This document shows, in pieces, positions 45,801 to 54,478 of a stretch of DNA of 64,000 nucleotides; within the stretch, counting starts at the first letter, position 1, and the number at the start of each line of letters is the position of its first letter. The translations under genes were made by a program, and so were the position numbers. The DNA comes from Stappia sp. TSB10P1A. GTDB lineage: Bacteria; Pseudomonadota; Alphaproteobacteria; Rhizobiales; Stappiaceae. The stretch lies in assembly GCF_900185725.1 (NCBI RefSeq), contig NZ_FYAU01000016.1, positions 124,001 through 188,000 on the forward strand, read 5' to 3'. The notes beneath the pieces are model-generated. The model searched no databases. It saw nothing but the letters and a program-made list of their open reading frames with translations, and was not told the origin of the DNA.

Positions 45801-46281
45801 GGCGGGAGGTCGGCTTGGCGGCGATCAGCTCGCCGATCTGGCCCTGGCGCACGAGCGCGGGCGAGCGGGCGCCGGTCGAGGCGTCGGCGAACAGAAGCTG
45901 GACGTCGCGTGCGCGCACGTCGCGGGCGTTGATCTTGTAGTTGGAGCCCGCCTCGCGCTCGATCCGCCGGGTCACTTCCAGCGCGTCGCTGTCGTTGAAG
46001 CCGGCCGGCGCGGTGCGGTCGGCATTGTCGAGGAACAGCGTGACTTCGGCGGTGTTGCGGGCCGGGCGGTTGAGGCTGCCGGAGAAGATCACGTCGTCCA
46101 TGCCGGACGCGCGCATGTTCTTGTAGGAATTCTCGCCCATGACCCAGCGCAGGGCCTCGACGAGATTGGACTTGCCGCAGCCGTTCGGCCCGACCACGCC
46201 GGTCAGGCCGTCGCCGATGATGAATTCCATCGGTTCGACGAAGGACTTGAAGCCGAGGACGCGGAGCTTGCTGAACTTCAT
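42811..46281 (-). CDS. smc: Chromosome segregation ATPase SMC
   Basis: A 1156-residue structural maintenance of chromosomes protein. The Walker A motif GPNGCGKSN is at 31-39 after the family start MKFSKLRVLGFKSFVEP. Two long coiled coils flank a hinge (about 515-650, with GEWPAVVEAMTVEPGFETAL). The C-terminal head has LSGGEQALTAMALIFA and CVLDEVDAPLDDANV. The length is normal for SMC. It lies downstream of the DsbA-like and DciA-like genes, an order common in Hyphomicrobiales. Confidence 0.96.
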   Translation of the reverse strand: MKFSKLRVLGFKSFVEPMEFIIGDGLTGVVGPNGCGKSNLVEALRWVMGENSYKNMRASGMDDVIFSGSLNRPARNTAEVTLFLDNADRTAPAGFNDSDALEVTRRIEREAGSNYKINARDVRARDVQLLFADASTGARSPALVRQGQIGELIAAKPTSRRQILEEAAGISGLHSRRHEAELRLRAAEQNLDRLEDVLVQIDGQLDNLRRQARQASRFRNLSAEIRSAEAGLYYLRWLDCRDRLKAAEAEFAEAEEGVRLVALAQAEAAKNQAISAHKVPEMREASARAGAAVQRLVIARNELDGEERRIRERLSDLSGRLQQLQQDIAREQALVGENDEHLSLLAEEEEELRGEDLSQEERAEEARLAVAAAGELVAAAEERLSALTQQQAGIVARRRQLEEAHRTAVQRAERLLAQHGEAAAQVVALEADIEGAPALEMGREALLDAEGRLDLAEERVLETEERTRARRAAVEAARQPLSDAEAALSRLETEARTLNEVLSAGQAGEWPAVVEAMTVEPGFETALGAALGEDLDAPVGGEAPMRWSAEAADGEVLAADPKLPEGCRPLSLVVRAPVALARRLAQIGLVEEGDAERLMRQLRPGQRLVSRAGAVWRWDGFVVSADAPTAAAQRLARKNRLAALDLEIAAAAERMDALREAFAAAEAALRMAADAEDGTRQEVRAARAAADAARQEVLRLERAHAEAEARLAGLRATVERLAGDLAEAREAAEMTAAALEEISGSEGLQGAIDAARAEAAEARAALSREQAAADGLARESDLRRRRMEAIARERASWIARAAGARQQIEVLGERIAAAEDERMALMEAPEDIELKRRALLGEISAAEEARRAADDALATAEAKQREADQQAHQALAMLGEARERRIRAEERLAAASSRKSEIEARIDETLEVAVSALPGLAGLREGAPLPDPDGIERRVERLKGERERLGGVNLRAEEELSQIEGQRGTLISERDDLIEAIKRLRGAISNINREARERLLSAFDTVNGHFQRLFTHLFGGGTAELQLVDAEDPLDAGLEIIARPPGKKPQTMTLLSGGEQALTAMALIFAVFLTNPAPICVLDEVDAPLDDANVERYCDLLDEMTRSTATRFVVITHNPITMARMNRLFGVTMAERGVSQLVSVDLQTAERFREAV

Positions 46282-46336
46282 CGCGGCGGCGTCACAGGCG
46301 TTGCCGAAGGATCGGGCCGGGCAATACGCCAGGCAC

Positions 46337-46384
46337 TACGTCAGGCGCGACGCCGGGCGCTACATCAGGCGCGACGCCGGCCAC
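46337..46384. repeat. Two-unit tandem repeat between smc and the DsbA-like gene
   Basis: Two adjacent 24-base units sharing CAGGCGCGACGCCGG (46337-46360 and 46361-46384), preceded by two shorter degenerate copies from about 46323. It lies in the 131-base gap before smc. It may fold as GC-rich hairpins in the transcript. Confidence 0.5.
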
Positions 46385-46412
46385 AGGATCTCTGCGGCCG
46401 GCGTCAGCGGTC

Positions 46413-47051
46413 CTAGAGATACTTGGCAGCCTGCTTGTCGAGTTCGTCAGGCGAGATCGCACCGCTGACCTTGTTCCCGTTGAAGAAGAACGTCGGCGTC
46501 GAGTTGACGCCGAACTGGCTGGATGCACGGTCGCGCGTCGCATTGATCGCGTCAAGCAGAGCCTGATCGGTCAGGGTCTTTTCGAAGGTCTCCTGGGTGA
46601 AGCCGATCTGCTTGGCGAAGTTCAGCAGCGAGTTGTAGGGGTCCTGGGTGAAGGCCCAGGCCCGCTGCTCGGCGAACATGAACTCGATCACGTCGAAGTA
46701 TTTTTCCTCCGGCACCGCCCGCGCCAGCATGAAGGCGGCGGAGGCAACCGGATCGAGCGGGAACTCGCGGAAAATCAGGCGCGCCTTGCCGGTGTCCAGA
46801 TATTCCTTCTTGAGATGCGGATAGGTGTTCTTGTGGAAATTGGCGCAGTGGCCGCAGGTCATCGAGGAATATTCGACGATGGTGAGCGGCGCGTCCTCGC
46901 TGCCCAACACCTTGTCGGGAAGCGCGCCCGGCTGCATCAACTCCTCGACATTGACCGTCTGGGCGAAGGCGGGCAGCGCCGGCAGCACGGTGCCGGCCAC
47001 AAGCAGGCCGGCGGAGGAACGCAGGATCAACTGACGACGGTTCAGGCTCAC
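46413..47051 (-). CDS. DsbA-family thiol-disulfide oxidoreductase
   Basis: A 212-residue periplasmic thioredoxin-fold protein. The signal sequence has an Arg-Arg start (MSLNRRQLILRSSAGLLVAG) that could use Tat. The active site is Cys66-Gly-His-Cys69 in YSSMTCGHCANFH, and the cis-Pro loop is NSTPTFFFNG. It oxidises or shuffles disulfides in exported proteins. The start codon is GTG. It lies between the DciA-like gene and smc. Confidence 0.9.
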   Translation of the reverse strand: MSLNRRQLILRSSAGLLVAGTVLPALPAFAQTVNVEELMQPGALPDKVLGSEDAPLTIVEYSSMTCGHCANFHKNTYPHLKKEYLDTGKARLIFREFPLDPVASAAFMLARAVPEEKYFDVIEFMFAEQRAWAFTQDPYNSLLNFAKQIGFTQETFEKTLTDQALLDAINATRDRASSQFGVNSTPTFFFNGNKVSGAISPDELDKQAAKYL

Positions 47052-47201
47052 GGGTCTCTTCCCACTCAGTGAAAGGGTCTATCGGCGTTAGGTCGTGTTA
47101 ATCGCCTTTTGCGCGAATTTCAAACGACACCCACATTGTGGCGGCATTGGGAGCGCGGAAACCGGCGGAGTTCTGCCTGCTTCACAAGATCGCGAGCAGG
47201 T

Positions 47202-47768
47202 TCAGCGGGTGCGGGCGAGCACCGCCCGGCCCAGCCGTTCCAGCGCGGCGCCGAGCGGCGTGCCCTCCACGGCGACCAGCCGCTCGGCAAGCTCGGCCTC
47301 CTCGGCGCCAGTGAGCGGGCGCAGCTTCGGCGGCGGCTTGCGGCGGCGGTCGGTGACCGGGCGCTGCAGGATGCGGATGCGCTCCACCGCGGCCCAGCCG
47401 AAGAAGCCGTTGATGCGCTCGACGAGCTGCGGCATCTCATGGGTCAGCAGCAGCGCGGTCGCCCCATCGGTCTGCACCACCAGCGTCGCCGGGCGCGGCA
47501 CGTCCTCGAAGGCGCTGTCCCGGCCGCCGCGCGGCCAGTCGAGCCGCACCGGCTGCACCCGGCCGGCATAGCGCTCGCCGACGATCTCCGGCCAGTCGGA
47601 CAGCAGATCGGCGGCGGCAAAGCCGCGCTTGCGGCAGGCCGGCTCCAGCGTCTTGCCGATCAGGTCGGCAAGCGGGCGCGCGCGCGTCACCCGGCGCATA
47701 TAGCCGGGGCTCGCTCCTGCCTTCGGTCGAGAGTGCCGCGAATCAGACATGTCTCCTTTTTCATGCAT
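47202..47768 (-). CDS. DciA-family (DUF721) protein
   Basis: A 188-residue protein with a DUF721 domain (about 30-130): LADLIGKTLEPACRKRGFAA, LLSDWPEIVGERYAGRVQPV and TLVVQTDGATALLLTHEMPQ. DciA proteins load the replicative helicase in bacteria lacking DnaC. The basic tail (TDRRRKPPPKLRP) is family-like. ATG 47768 has AAGGG nine bases upstream; the ATG six codons later has AGGAG only two bases away. It is divergent from mutY. Confidence 0.85.
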   Translation of the reverse strand: MHEKGDMSDSRHSRPKAGASPGYMRRVTRARPLADLIGKTLEPACRKRGFAAADLLSDWPEIVGERYAGRVQPVRLDWPRGGRDSAFEDVPRPATLVVQTDGATALLLTHEMPQLVERINGFFGWAAVERIRILQRPVTDRRRKPPPKLRPLTGAEEAELAERLVAVEGTPLGAALERLGRAVLARTR

Positions 47769-47910
47769 GAATTGCGACCCTTTTGCGACAGTTCGCGCGC
47801 AAGGACCGGTTCGTCACCGCTGTCCCCGGAACCCCGCCATCCACAGATCGCAGGCCCGCGGGGGGAGCGCGCCCTTGCAATCGCGCCCGCAGCACCGATT
47901 CTGATGTCCC

Positions 47911-49005
47911 ATGACCGCACCGCACCTTGCCCCCGCAGCCGATCTCGCCGCCGCCCTGCTTGCCTGGTACGACCGCCACGCCCGTGTGCTGCCCTGGCGC
48001 GTCGCCCCGCGCGACCGCCGGCAGGGTCAGGCGCCCGATCCCTACCGGGTCTGGCTCTCCGAGATCATGCTGCAGCAGACCACGGTGCAGGCGGTGAAGC
48101 CCTATTTCGCCGCCTTCACCGAGCGCTGGCCCACGGTCGCGGATCTTGCGGCGGCCGACGAGGCCGAGGTGATGAAGGCCTGGGCCGGGCTCGGCTATTA
48201 TTCGCGGGCGCGCAATCTCAAGGCCTGCGCCGAGGCCGTCGTCGCCGCGCATGGCGGCGTCTTTCCAGACACGGAGGACGCCTTGCGCGCCCTGCCCGGC
48301 ATCGGCCCCTATACGGCGGCGGCCATCGCCGCCATCGCCCATGACCGGCCGGCCACCGTCGTCGACGGCAATGTCGAGCGCGTCACCTCGCGCCTGCATG
48401 CCATCGAGACGCCGCTGCCCGCCTCCAAACCCGACATCCGCGCCGCCGTCGAACGGATGGTGCCGCGCGAGCGGCCCGGCGACTTCGCCCAGGCGATGAT
48501 GGATCTCGGCGCCAGCCTCTGCAGTCCGCGCAAGCCCGCCTGCGCGCTCTGCCCCTGGTCCGCCCCTTGCGAGGCGAGACGCCTCGGCATCGCCGAGACC
48601 CTGCCGGTCAAGCAGCGCAAGGCGGCCAAGCCCACCCGCTTCGGCCTCGCCTTCGTCGTGAAGCGCCAGGACGGCGCGGTGCTGCTGCGCCGCCGCCCGC
48701 CGAAGGGCCTGCTCGGCGGCATGAGCGAGCCGCCGGTGAGCGCCTGGGGAGAGGACATCGACGGCGGCGACGTCACCTTGCTGCCGCCGGAGCTTGCCGC
48801 CGCGCGGCTGCGCTGGAGCCGCGTTGCCAGCGACGTGCGCCACACCTTCACGCATTTCCATCTGGAGCTTGCGGTCTGGCATGCGTCGGCGCCGATGAGC
48901 CTTGCCGCACCCGAGGGATGCTGGTGGTCGGCGCCATCGGAACTGGCCGGCGAGGCGCTGCCGACGGTGATGCGCAAGGCGGTCGAGGCGGGGCTTTCCG
49001 CCTGA
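47911..49005 (+). CDS. mutY: A/G-specific adenine glycosylase
   Basis: A 364-residue base-excision repair enzyme removing adenine paired with 8-oxoguanine. Glu52 in SEIMLQQT, the helix-hairpin-helix LPGIGPYTAAA, catalytic Asp152 in VVDGNVERV, and the [4Fe-4S] set Cys204, 211, 214, 220 are present. A C-terminal Nudix-like domain (about 235-360) recognises 8-oxoguanine. It is divergent from the DciA-like gene, the usual order in the group. Confidence 0.95.
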   Translation: MTAPHLAPAADLAAALLAWYDRHARVLPWRVAPRDRRQGQAPDPYRVWLSEIMLQQTTVQAVKPYFAAFTERWPTVADLAAADEAEVMKAWAGLGYYSRARNLKACAEAVVAAHGGVFPDTEDALRALPGIGPYTAAAIAAIAHDRPATVVDGNVERVTSRLHAIETPLPASKPDIRAAVERMVPRERPGDFAQAMMDLGASLCSPRKPACALCPWSAPCEARRLGIAETLPVKQRKAAKPTRFGLAFVVKRQDGAVLLRRRPPKGLLGGMSEPPVSAWGEDIDGGDVTLLPPELAAARLRWSRVASDVRHTFTHFHLELAVWHASAPMSLAAPEGCWWSAPSELAGEALPTVMRKAVEAGLSA

Positions 49006-49091
49006 CGCAAGGGGCCCTCCCAATTCGATTGCGTTTTCCGGGGAACTGCCGCATAGACGCGCAACTTTCGCCGTTGCGGAGACTTCGGCCG

Positions 49092-49640
49092 ATGTTCACG
49101 CGTTCCATTCCGGCATTGTTTTCCAAAGAAGAAGCCCGCGAGGTCATCCGTCTTGCGGACGAGGCGCAGATGGCGGCGGGCGGCCTCGTCGGCGGCCAGC
49201 AGCATCAGGACATCCGCCGGGCAAGGATCGCCTGGCTCGACGACACCGGCAGCGCCGCCTGGGTGATGGAGCGGATCGTTGCGGGCGTGGCCGCGGCCAA
49301 TCGCGAGCATTTCGACTTCGCCATCACCGAGTTCGGTGAGCGGCTACAGGTCGCGACCTATGACGAGAGCGATGCCGGCCATTACGACTGGCATTCCGAC
49401 ATCGGCGACGGCCCCATCGCCCGGCGCCGCAAGCTGACCATCGTCGTGCAGCTCAGCGAGCCGGCCGCCTATCGGGGCGGCGAGTTGCAGATCAACCTCG
49501 GCAGCGCGCTATGGACGGCCGAGCGCGGCATCGGCGACGCCACGCTGTTCGCCTCCTTCATGCTGCACCGGGTGGCGCCCGTCTCCCTCGGCCGGCGGTA
49601 CTCGCTGACCTGCTGGTGCCACGGGCCGCAGTTCCGCTGA
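49092..49640 (+). CDS. 2-oxoglutarate/Fe(II)-dependent dioxygenase
   Basis: A 182-residue enzyme of the prolyl-4-hydroxylase-like fold. The iron ligands are probably His and Asp in YDWHSD and the distal His in FMLHRVAPVSLGRR, where the following Arg would bind 2-oxoglutarate. RRRKLTIVVQLSEPAAYRGG is the usual core strand. The substrate is unknown. It lies 86 bases after mutY and is convergent with amn. The reading frame opens further upstream inside mutY, but homology starts at this ATG. Confidence 0.85.
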   Translation: MFTRSIPALFSKEEAREVIRLADEAQMAAGGLVGGQQHQDIRRARIAWLDDTGSAAWVMERIVAGVAAANREHFDFAITEFGERLQVATYDESDAGHYDWHSDIGDGPIARRRKLTIVVQLSEPAAYRGGELQINLGSALWTAERGIGDATLFASFMLHRVAPVSLGRRYSLTCWCHGPQFR

Positions 49641-49658
49641 ACGCGGCGGCGTCCCTTT

Positions 49659-51161
49659 TTACTGGAACGCCGTCTCGGCGAAGGAGCGCAGCTTTCTGGA
49701 GTGGAGCCGCTCGCGCGGCATCGCCCGCAGGATCTCCATGCTGCGGATGCCGATGCGCAGATGCTGCGCCACCTGCCGCTTGTAGAAATCCGTCGCCATG
49801 CCCGGCAGCTTGAGTTCGCCGTGCAGCGGCTTGTCGGAGACGCAGAGCAGCGTGCCGTAGGGCACGCGGAAGCGGAAGCCGTTCGCCGCGATCGTCGCCG
49901 ATTCCATGTCGAGCGCGATGGCCCTCGACTGGGAGAAGCGCTGCACCGGCTCGCGGTGGTCGCGCAGTTCCCAGTTGCGGTTGTCGATCGAGGCGACCGT
50001 GCCGGTGCGCATCACCCGCTTCAGCTCATAGCCGGCAAGGCCGGTGATCTCCTCCACCGCCCGTTCCAGCGCCACCTGCACCTCGGCCAGCGGCGGGATC
50101 GGCACCCAGGTCGGCAGGTCCGCGTCCAGCACATGGTCCTCGCGGACATAGCCATGCGCCAGCACATAGTCGCCGAGCTTCTGGCTGTTGCGCAAGCCGG
50201 CGCAGTGGCCCAGCATCAGCCAGGCATGCGGGCGCAGCACCGCCACATGGTCGGTGATCGTCTTGGCGTTGGACGGGCCGACGCCGATATTGACCATGGT
50301 GACGCCGGAGGATCCCGGGCGCACCAGGTGATAGGCCGGCATCTGCGGCAGCCGCTGGCCCGGCCCGTCGCACCGTTCGCAGCCCGCCTCCGTCACCAGG
50401 TTGCCCGGTTCGACGAAGCGGGTGTAGCCGCTGGCCGGATCGGCCAGGAGTTCCTGGGCCAGCCGGCAGAACTCGTCGATATAGAACTGGTAGTTGGTCA
50501 GGATGACGTAGTTCTGGAAATGCTCGGCCGCCGTCGCGGTGTAGTGCTGCAGCCGGTGCAGCGAATAGTCGACGCGCGGCGCGGTGAAGGGCGCCAGCGG
50601 CCGCGGCGCGCCGGGCGGCGCCTCATAGGTGCCGTTGACGATGGCATCGTCCAGGATCGACAGGTCCGGCAGGTCGAAGACATCGGCGAGCGGGCGCTGC
50701 AGCACCTCGGCCGCCCCTTCCACATGGGTGCCGTCATAGAAGGCGAAATGCAGCGGGATCGGCAGGGCGCTGGTCCCCACCTCCACCGGCACCTCGTGGT
50801 TGCGCAGCAGCAGCTCGATCTGCTCCTTCAGATAGGAGCCGAACAGGTCCGGGCGCGTCACCGTCGCCGCATGGACGCCCGGTCCCGACACGAAGCCATA
50901 GGACAGCCGGCTGTCGATGCGCGAATGGGTGGCGGTGGCGATCCGCACTTCCGGATAGCAGGCCCGCACCCGCCCTTGCGGAATGCGGCCGGCGAGGAAC
51001 TCGGCGAAGGCCTCGCGCAGGAAGGCGGTGTTGGCCTCGAACAGTTCCCGCAGTCGCTCGACGGCGGCCCCGGCATCGGTGAAGGCCTGATACGGCGTGT
51101 GCGGCGGTTCGAGCACCGCTAGGTCTTCCGGACGGTCCATGTTCGAGGTGTCGATGCCCAT
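49659..51161 (-). CDS. amn: AMP nucleosidase
   Basis: A 500-residue enzyme that splits AMP into adenine and ribose 5-phosphate. The N-terminal Amn domain (about 10-185) holds RACYPEVRI, LSYGFVSGPGVHAATVTRPD and PLHFAFYDGTHVEG. The nucleoside phosphorylase-like catalytic part follows, with MVNIGVGPSNAKTITDHVAV and the base/ribose pocket ALDMESATIAANGFRFRVPY. AAGG lies eight bases before the ATG. Two palindromes lie 25-55 bases upstream. Confidence 0.93.
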   Translation of the reverse strand: MGIDTSNMDRPEDLAVLEPPHTPYQAFTDAGAAVERLRELFEANTAFLREAFAEFLAGRIPQGRVRACYPEVRIATATHSRIDSRLSYGFVSGPGVHAATVTRPDLFGSYLKEQIELLLRNHEVPVEVGTSALPIPLHFAFYDGTHVEGAAEVLQRPLADVFDLPDLSILDDAIVNGTYEAPPGAPRPLAPFTAPRVDYSLHRLQHYTATAAEHFQNYVILTNYQFYIDEFCRLAQELLADPASGYTRFVEPGNLVTEAGCERCDGPGQRLPQMPAYHLVRPGSSGVTMVNIGVGPSNAKTITDHVAVLRPHAWLMLGHCAGLRNSQKLGDYVLAHGYVREDHVLDADLPTWVPIPPLAEVQVALERAVEEITGLAGYELKRVMRTGTVASIDNRNWELRDHREPVQRFSQSRAIALDMESATIAANGFRFRVPYGTLLCVSDKPLHGELKLPGMATDFYKRQVAQHLRIGIRSMEILRAMPRERLHSRKLRSFAETAFQ

Positions 51162-51186
51162 GAGGTGCCTTTCTTCTGTTGTTATT

Positions 51187-51198
51187 CTGGCAAGCCAG
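51187..51198. promoter_or_regulatory. CTGGC-AA-GCCAG palindrome before amn
   Basis: A perfect 5-bp inverted repeat with a two-base centre, 26 bases before the amn start. Only one base separates it from a second palindrome, so the pair may be one compound operator. Confidence 0.4.
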
Positions 51199-51199
51199 T

Positions 51200-51215
51200 A
51201 TGAAATTTATTTCAT
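51200..51215. promoter_or_regulatory. ATGAAAT-TT-ATTTCAT palindrome before amn
   Basis: A perfect 7-bp inverted repeat with a two-base centre, AT-rich in a GC-rich setting and about 40 bases before amn, the usual position of a repressor site. Confidence 0.5.
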
Positions 51216-51394
51216 GTCCCGAAAAGATTTTTCTGAACGGCCACTGCAGCCGCTTCCTGTCCGGCCGCCGTTAACCTTCCGGGCGCCGGGGTCTTGCATT
51301 CCGCAACAGCGCCGGCCCGGCACCGCGAAAATCCGCAAGCGCTCCAGAGCATTAGGCAAAACTTGCCGGGAGGCCCCTTGCGCCCTCTCGTTAA

Positions 51395-52696
<1,302 letters not shown>

Positions 52697-52800
52697 GACC
52701 CGATCCGGCGCCTTACCATTTCTGAGAAGCGCTTCCCCGCGCGATGGGCCGCCTCCGACCGGACACTCCGGCGGGGGCGGTTCCGCATCCAGCGTTCGGA

Positions 52801-53379
52801 TCACGAGACGCCGAGAGGCCCCTCGCCGCGCTCGATCATCAGGGGCACGATCAGGTCTTCCTCGTCGTCGAGATGCCGCAGCAGGCCGGTCACCAGCAGG
52901 TCGCTGTCGGCGGCATAGGTGTCCGCCGCCCGGCGGATGCGGTCGCTGTCGCCGCCCTCCAGCAGGCCCAGCAGCCCGTTGGCGCTGGCGATCACCCGGC
53001 CGATGCGCTCGTGGATCAGCTCGTGATCGTTTTCCAGGATGTCGAAGCCGCGTTTGAGCCGCGTCTCGGCCGCCGCGAAGACCGGGAAATAATGCTGGTC
53101 CTCGATCATGTGGTGGTGGTGCAGCTCGCTCAGGAAGTGCTGCAGGCGCGGCGCGAAATAGCCGCCGAACTGCATCGCCTCGACCTCGCCCTCGCGAAAC
53201 CGCGTCAGCGCATCGCTCAGCGCCCCGCCGAGCTGGCGGAAGGCATCGTGCCGGGACAGCCAGAAGCGGGCGAGATCGCCAAGACCGGCATTGTCGTCCC
53301 AGCCCTCGCGCGGATGGCGGCGCAAGAGATACAGCAATTCCTCGTTGAGCCCCTGCCGCCTGTCGAGATCGTCCGTCAC
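52801..53379 (-). CDS. Hemerythrin-domain protein
   Basis: A 192-residue four-helix bundle of the hemerythrin HHE type, which binds a di-iron centre and may sense or carry oxygen or nitric oxide. Candidate ligands are RFWLSRHDAF, LHHHHMIEDQHYFPVF, LENDHELIHERI and LRHLDDEEDLIVP. The start is GTG with AGGAG about seven bases upstream. The 116 bases before it, plus the GTG itself, are duplicated at 54080-54198. Confidence 0.88.
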   Translation of the reverse strand: MTDDLDRRQGLNEELLYLLRRHPREGWDDNAGLGDLARFWLSRHDAFRQLGGALSDALTRFREGEVEAMQFGGYFAPRLQHFLSELHHHHMIEDQHYFPVFAAAETRLKRGFDILENDHELIHERIGRVIASANGLLGLLEGGDSDRIRRAADTYAADSDLLVTGLLRHLDDEEDLIVPLMIERGEGPLGVS

Positions 53380-53495
53380 ACCGCCGCTCCTGACGTTTCG
53401 CTGCCCGCCTCATGCGGCAAGATGGGGTGCAAGGTCAAGGCGACGACGCCGGATCGGGCAGCGATGCCCCTCCTTGCGAACCGCACGCATCGCCC
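53377..53495. repeat. 119-bp direct repeat, copy 1 (hemerythrin upstream region)
   Basis: Identical to 54080-54198 at 118 of 119 bases (G at 53466, A at 54169). On the minus strand it ends exactly at the hemerythrin GTG start codon and so comprises its ribosome-binding site and upstream region. Confidence 0.85.
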
Positions 53496-53534
53496 TCTCC
53501 TTCGTCAATCCCGGACGCAATCCTCTCGGTTCGT

Positions 53535-53678
53535 CATCCCGGGCAAGGCGAAGCCGCGACCCGGGATCGGCGAGCCGAGGGCCTTACGAAGGCACTCGCG
53601 AACGAACCCGCAACCGCCGTGCCTCCCCGGTCCCGGATCTTCGGCCTGCGGCCTCGTCCGGGAAGACGCGGGGAGAGG
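53535..53678. repeat. Composite dispersed repeat, second copy
   Basis: It carries the same ordered pieces as 39651-39798: GTCATCCCGG arm, GGATCGGCGAGCCGAGGGCC box, and the end piece GTGCCTCCCCGGTCCCGGAT running into GGGAAGACGC. The last 60 bases differ at only about six positions between copies. Confidence 0.65.
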
Positions 53679-54018
53679 CATGTGCGTCAGGAACGGCGGA
53701 AACGACACGCCGACGCGAACCCCACCCGCAGGATGTCGTCCCGGTTCCGGCGCAGCCGGAGACCGGGAACCAGTAACCTCGAACGGTTTGAGTGAGGACT
53801 CAACATTGCCGCCGGAAGGCGGAAAGCTTCTGCCTTCGCGCCGCCATAGGCCGCAGCGGATACTGGATACCTGCCTTCGCAGGTATGACAGCCGGGGAGG
53901 TGGCGAAGCGCTCCCGCCTCGCACCCGCTGAGGTTGCCAATGGTTCCCGGATCTTCGGCCTTCGGCCTCGTCCGGGACGACGTCCATGGGGGAGGCACGG
54001 CCTCGCATCCTCTCTGCC

Positions 54019-54080
54019 GTCACACCGGGCAAGCGCAGCGCGACCCGGTGCCCATTGGCTGCCAGAGCGGTCGCGACGGC
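54019..54080. repeat. 62-bp direct repeat, copy 1
   Basis: Identical over 62 bases to 54330-54391. It includes GTCACACCGGGCAAGCGCAG and GACCCGGTGCCCATTGGC, which can pair as a hairpin. It directly adjoins copy 2 of the 119-bp repeat. Confidence 0.85.
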
Positions 54081-54198
54081 ACACCGCCGCTCCTGACGTT
54101 TCGCTGCCCGCCTCATGCGGCAAGATGGGGTGCAAGGTCAAGGCGACGACGCCGGATCGGGCAGCGATACCCCTCCTTGCGAACCGCACGCATCGCCC
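54080..54198. repeat. 119-bp direct repeat, copy 2 (orphan)
   Basis: A second copy of the hemerythrin upstream region with a single mismatch, 703 bases away and in the same orientation. No hemerythrin-like coding sequence follows it, so it is an orphan promoter/leader. Confidence 0.85.
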
Positions 54199-54329
54199 CC
54201 ATTACGGCGGCTGAGGGCACCAATGGTTCCCGGCTCTGCGCTACGCGCGGCCGGGATGACCTCCGAGGGGGAGGCTGGACCGGGATAACAGCCGGGCAGA
54301 TTGGCGAAAGGCCTTGCATCCCCTCGGCT

Positions 54330-54391
54330 GTCACACCGGGCAAGCGCAGCGCGACCCGGTGCCCATTGGCTGCCAGAGCGGTCGCGACGGC
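54330..54391. repeat. 62-bp direct repeat, copy 2
   Basis: Perfect copy of 54019-54080, located just before the gcvPB terminator. Confidence 0.85.
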
Positions 54392-54421
54392 GCGCAGATC
54401 CTTTCCCGCCCCCCAAACGAA

Positions 54422-54446
54422 AACGCCCGGCGCGGGGCCGGGCGTT
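54422..54446 (-). terminator. Rho-independent terminator of the gcv operon
   Basis: AACGCCCGGC (54422-54431), a five-base loop and GCCGGGCGTT (54437-54446) form a 10-bp stem followed on the minus strand by TTCGTTT. It lies 33 bases after gcvPB. Confidence 0.8.
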
Positions 54447-54478
54447 CGTGTCGTTCAGCCGGCGCAAATCCCCCGGCG

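Larger units (their letters stand above)
53735..54262. repeat. Cluster of hairpin repeats with CCATTGGCA-type tails
   Basis: Three members: one direct at 53735-53785 (stem around CCGGTTCCGGCGCAGCCGG, then CCGGGAACCAGTAACCTCG) and two inverted at 53926-53985 and 54208-54262 (TTGCCAATGGTTCCCGG and CACCAATGGTTCCCGG leading into hairpins). The same tail is found at 36621-36650. They sit in the 1.1-kb gap between the hemerythrin gene and gcvPB, which has no convincing gene. Confidence 0.6.

Noticed and set aside
46323-46384. Possible minisatellite or small-RNA locus before smc
   Set aside because: Only two full units exist and no promoter or terminator is visible; kept as a minor tandem repeat only.
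42931-46416. A 1161-residue open frame on the plus strand opposite smc
   Set aside because: It is an exact antisense shadow of smc, rich in Arg, Gln, Leu and Gly from GC-rich codon bias, and has no recognisable domain. Similar long shadows lie opposite nadB (15846-17456), glyS (20417-22558), DUF2207 (22380-24581) and maeB (31722-34157).
53490-54400. Clustered repeats that might suggest a CRISPR array or integron
   Set aside because: Units differ in length (62, 119, about 50-60 bases), are in both orientations and are not evenly spaced. No cas or integrase gene is present.
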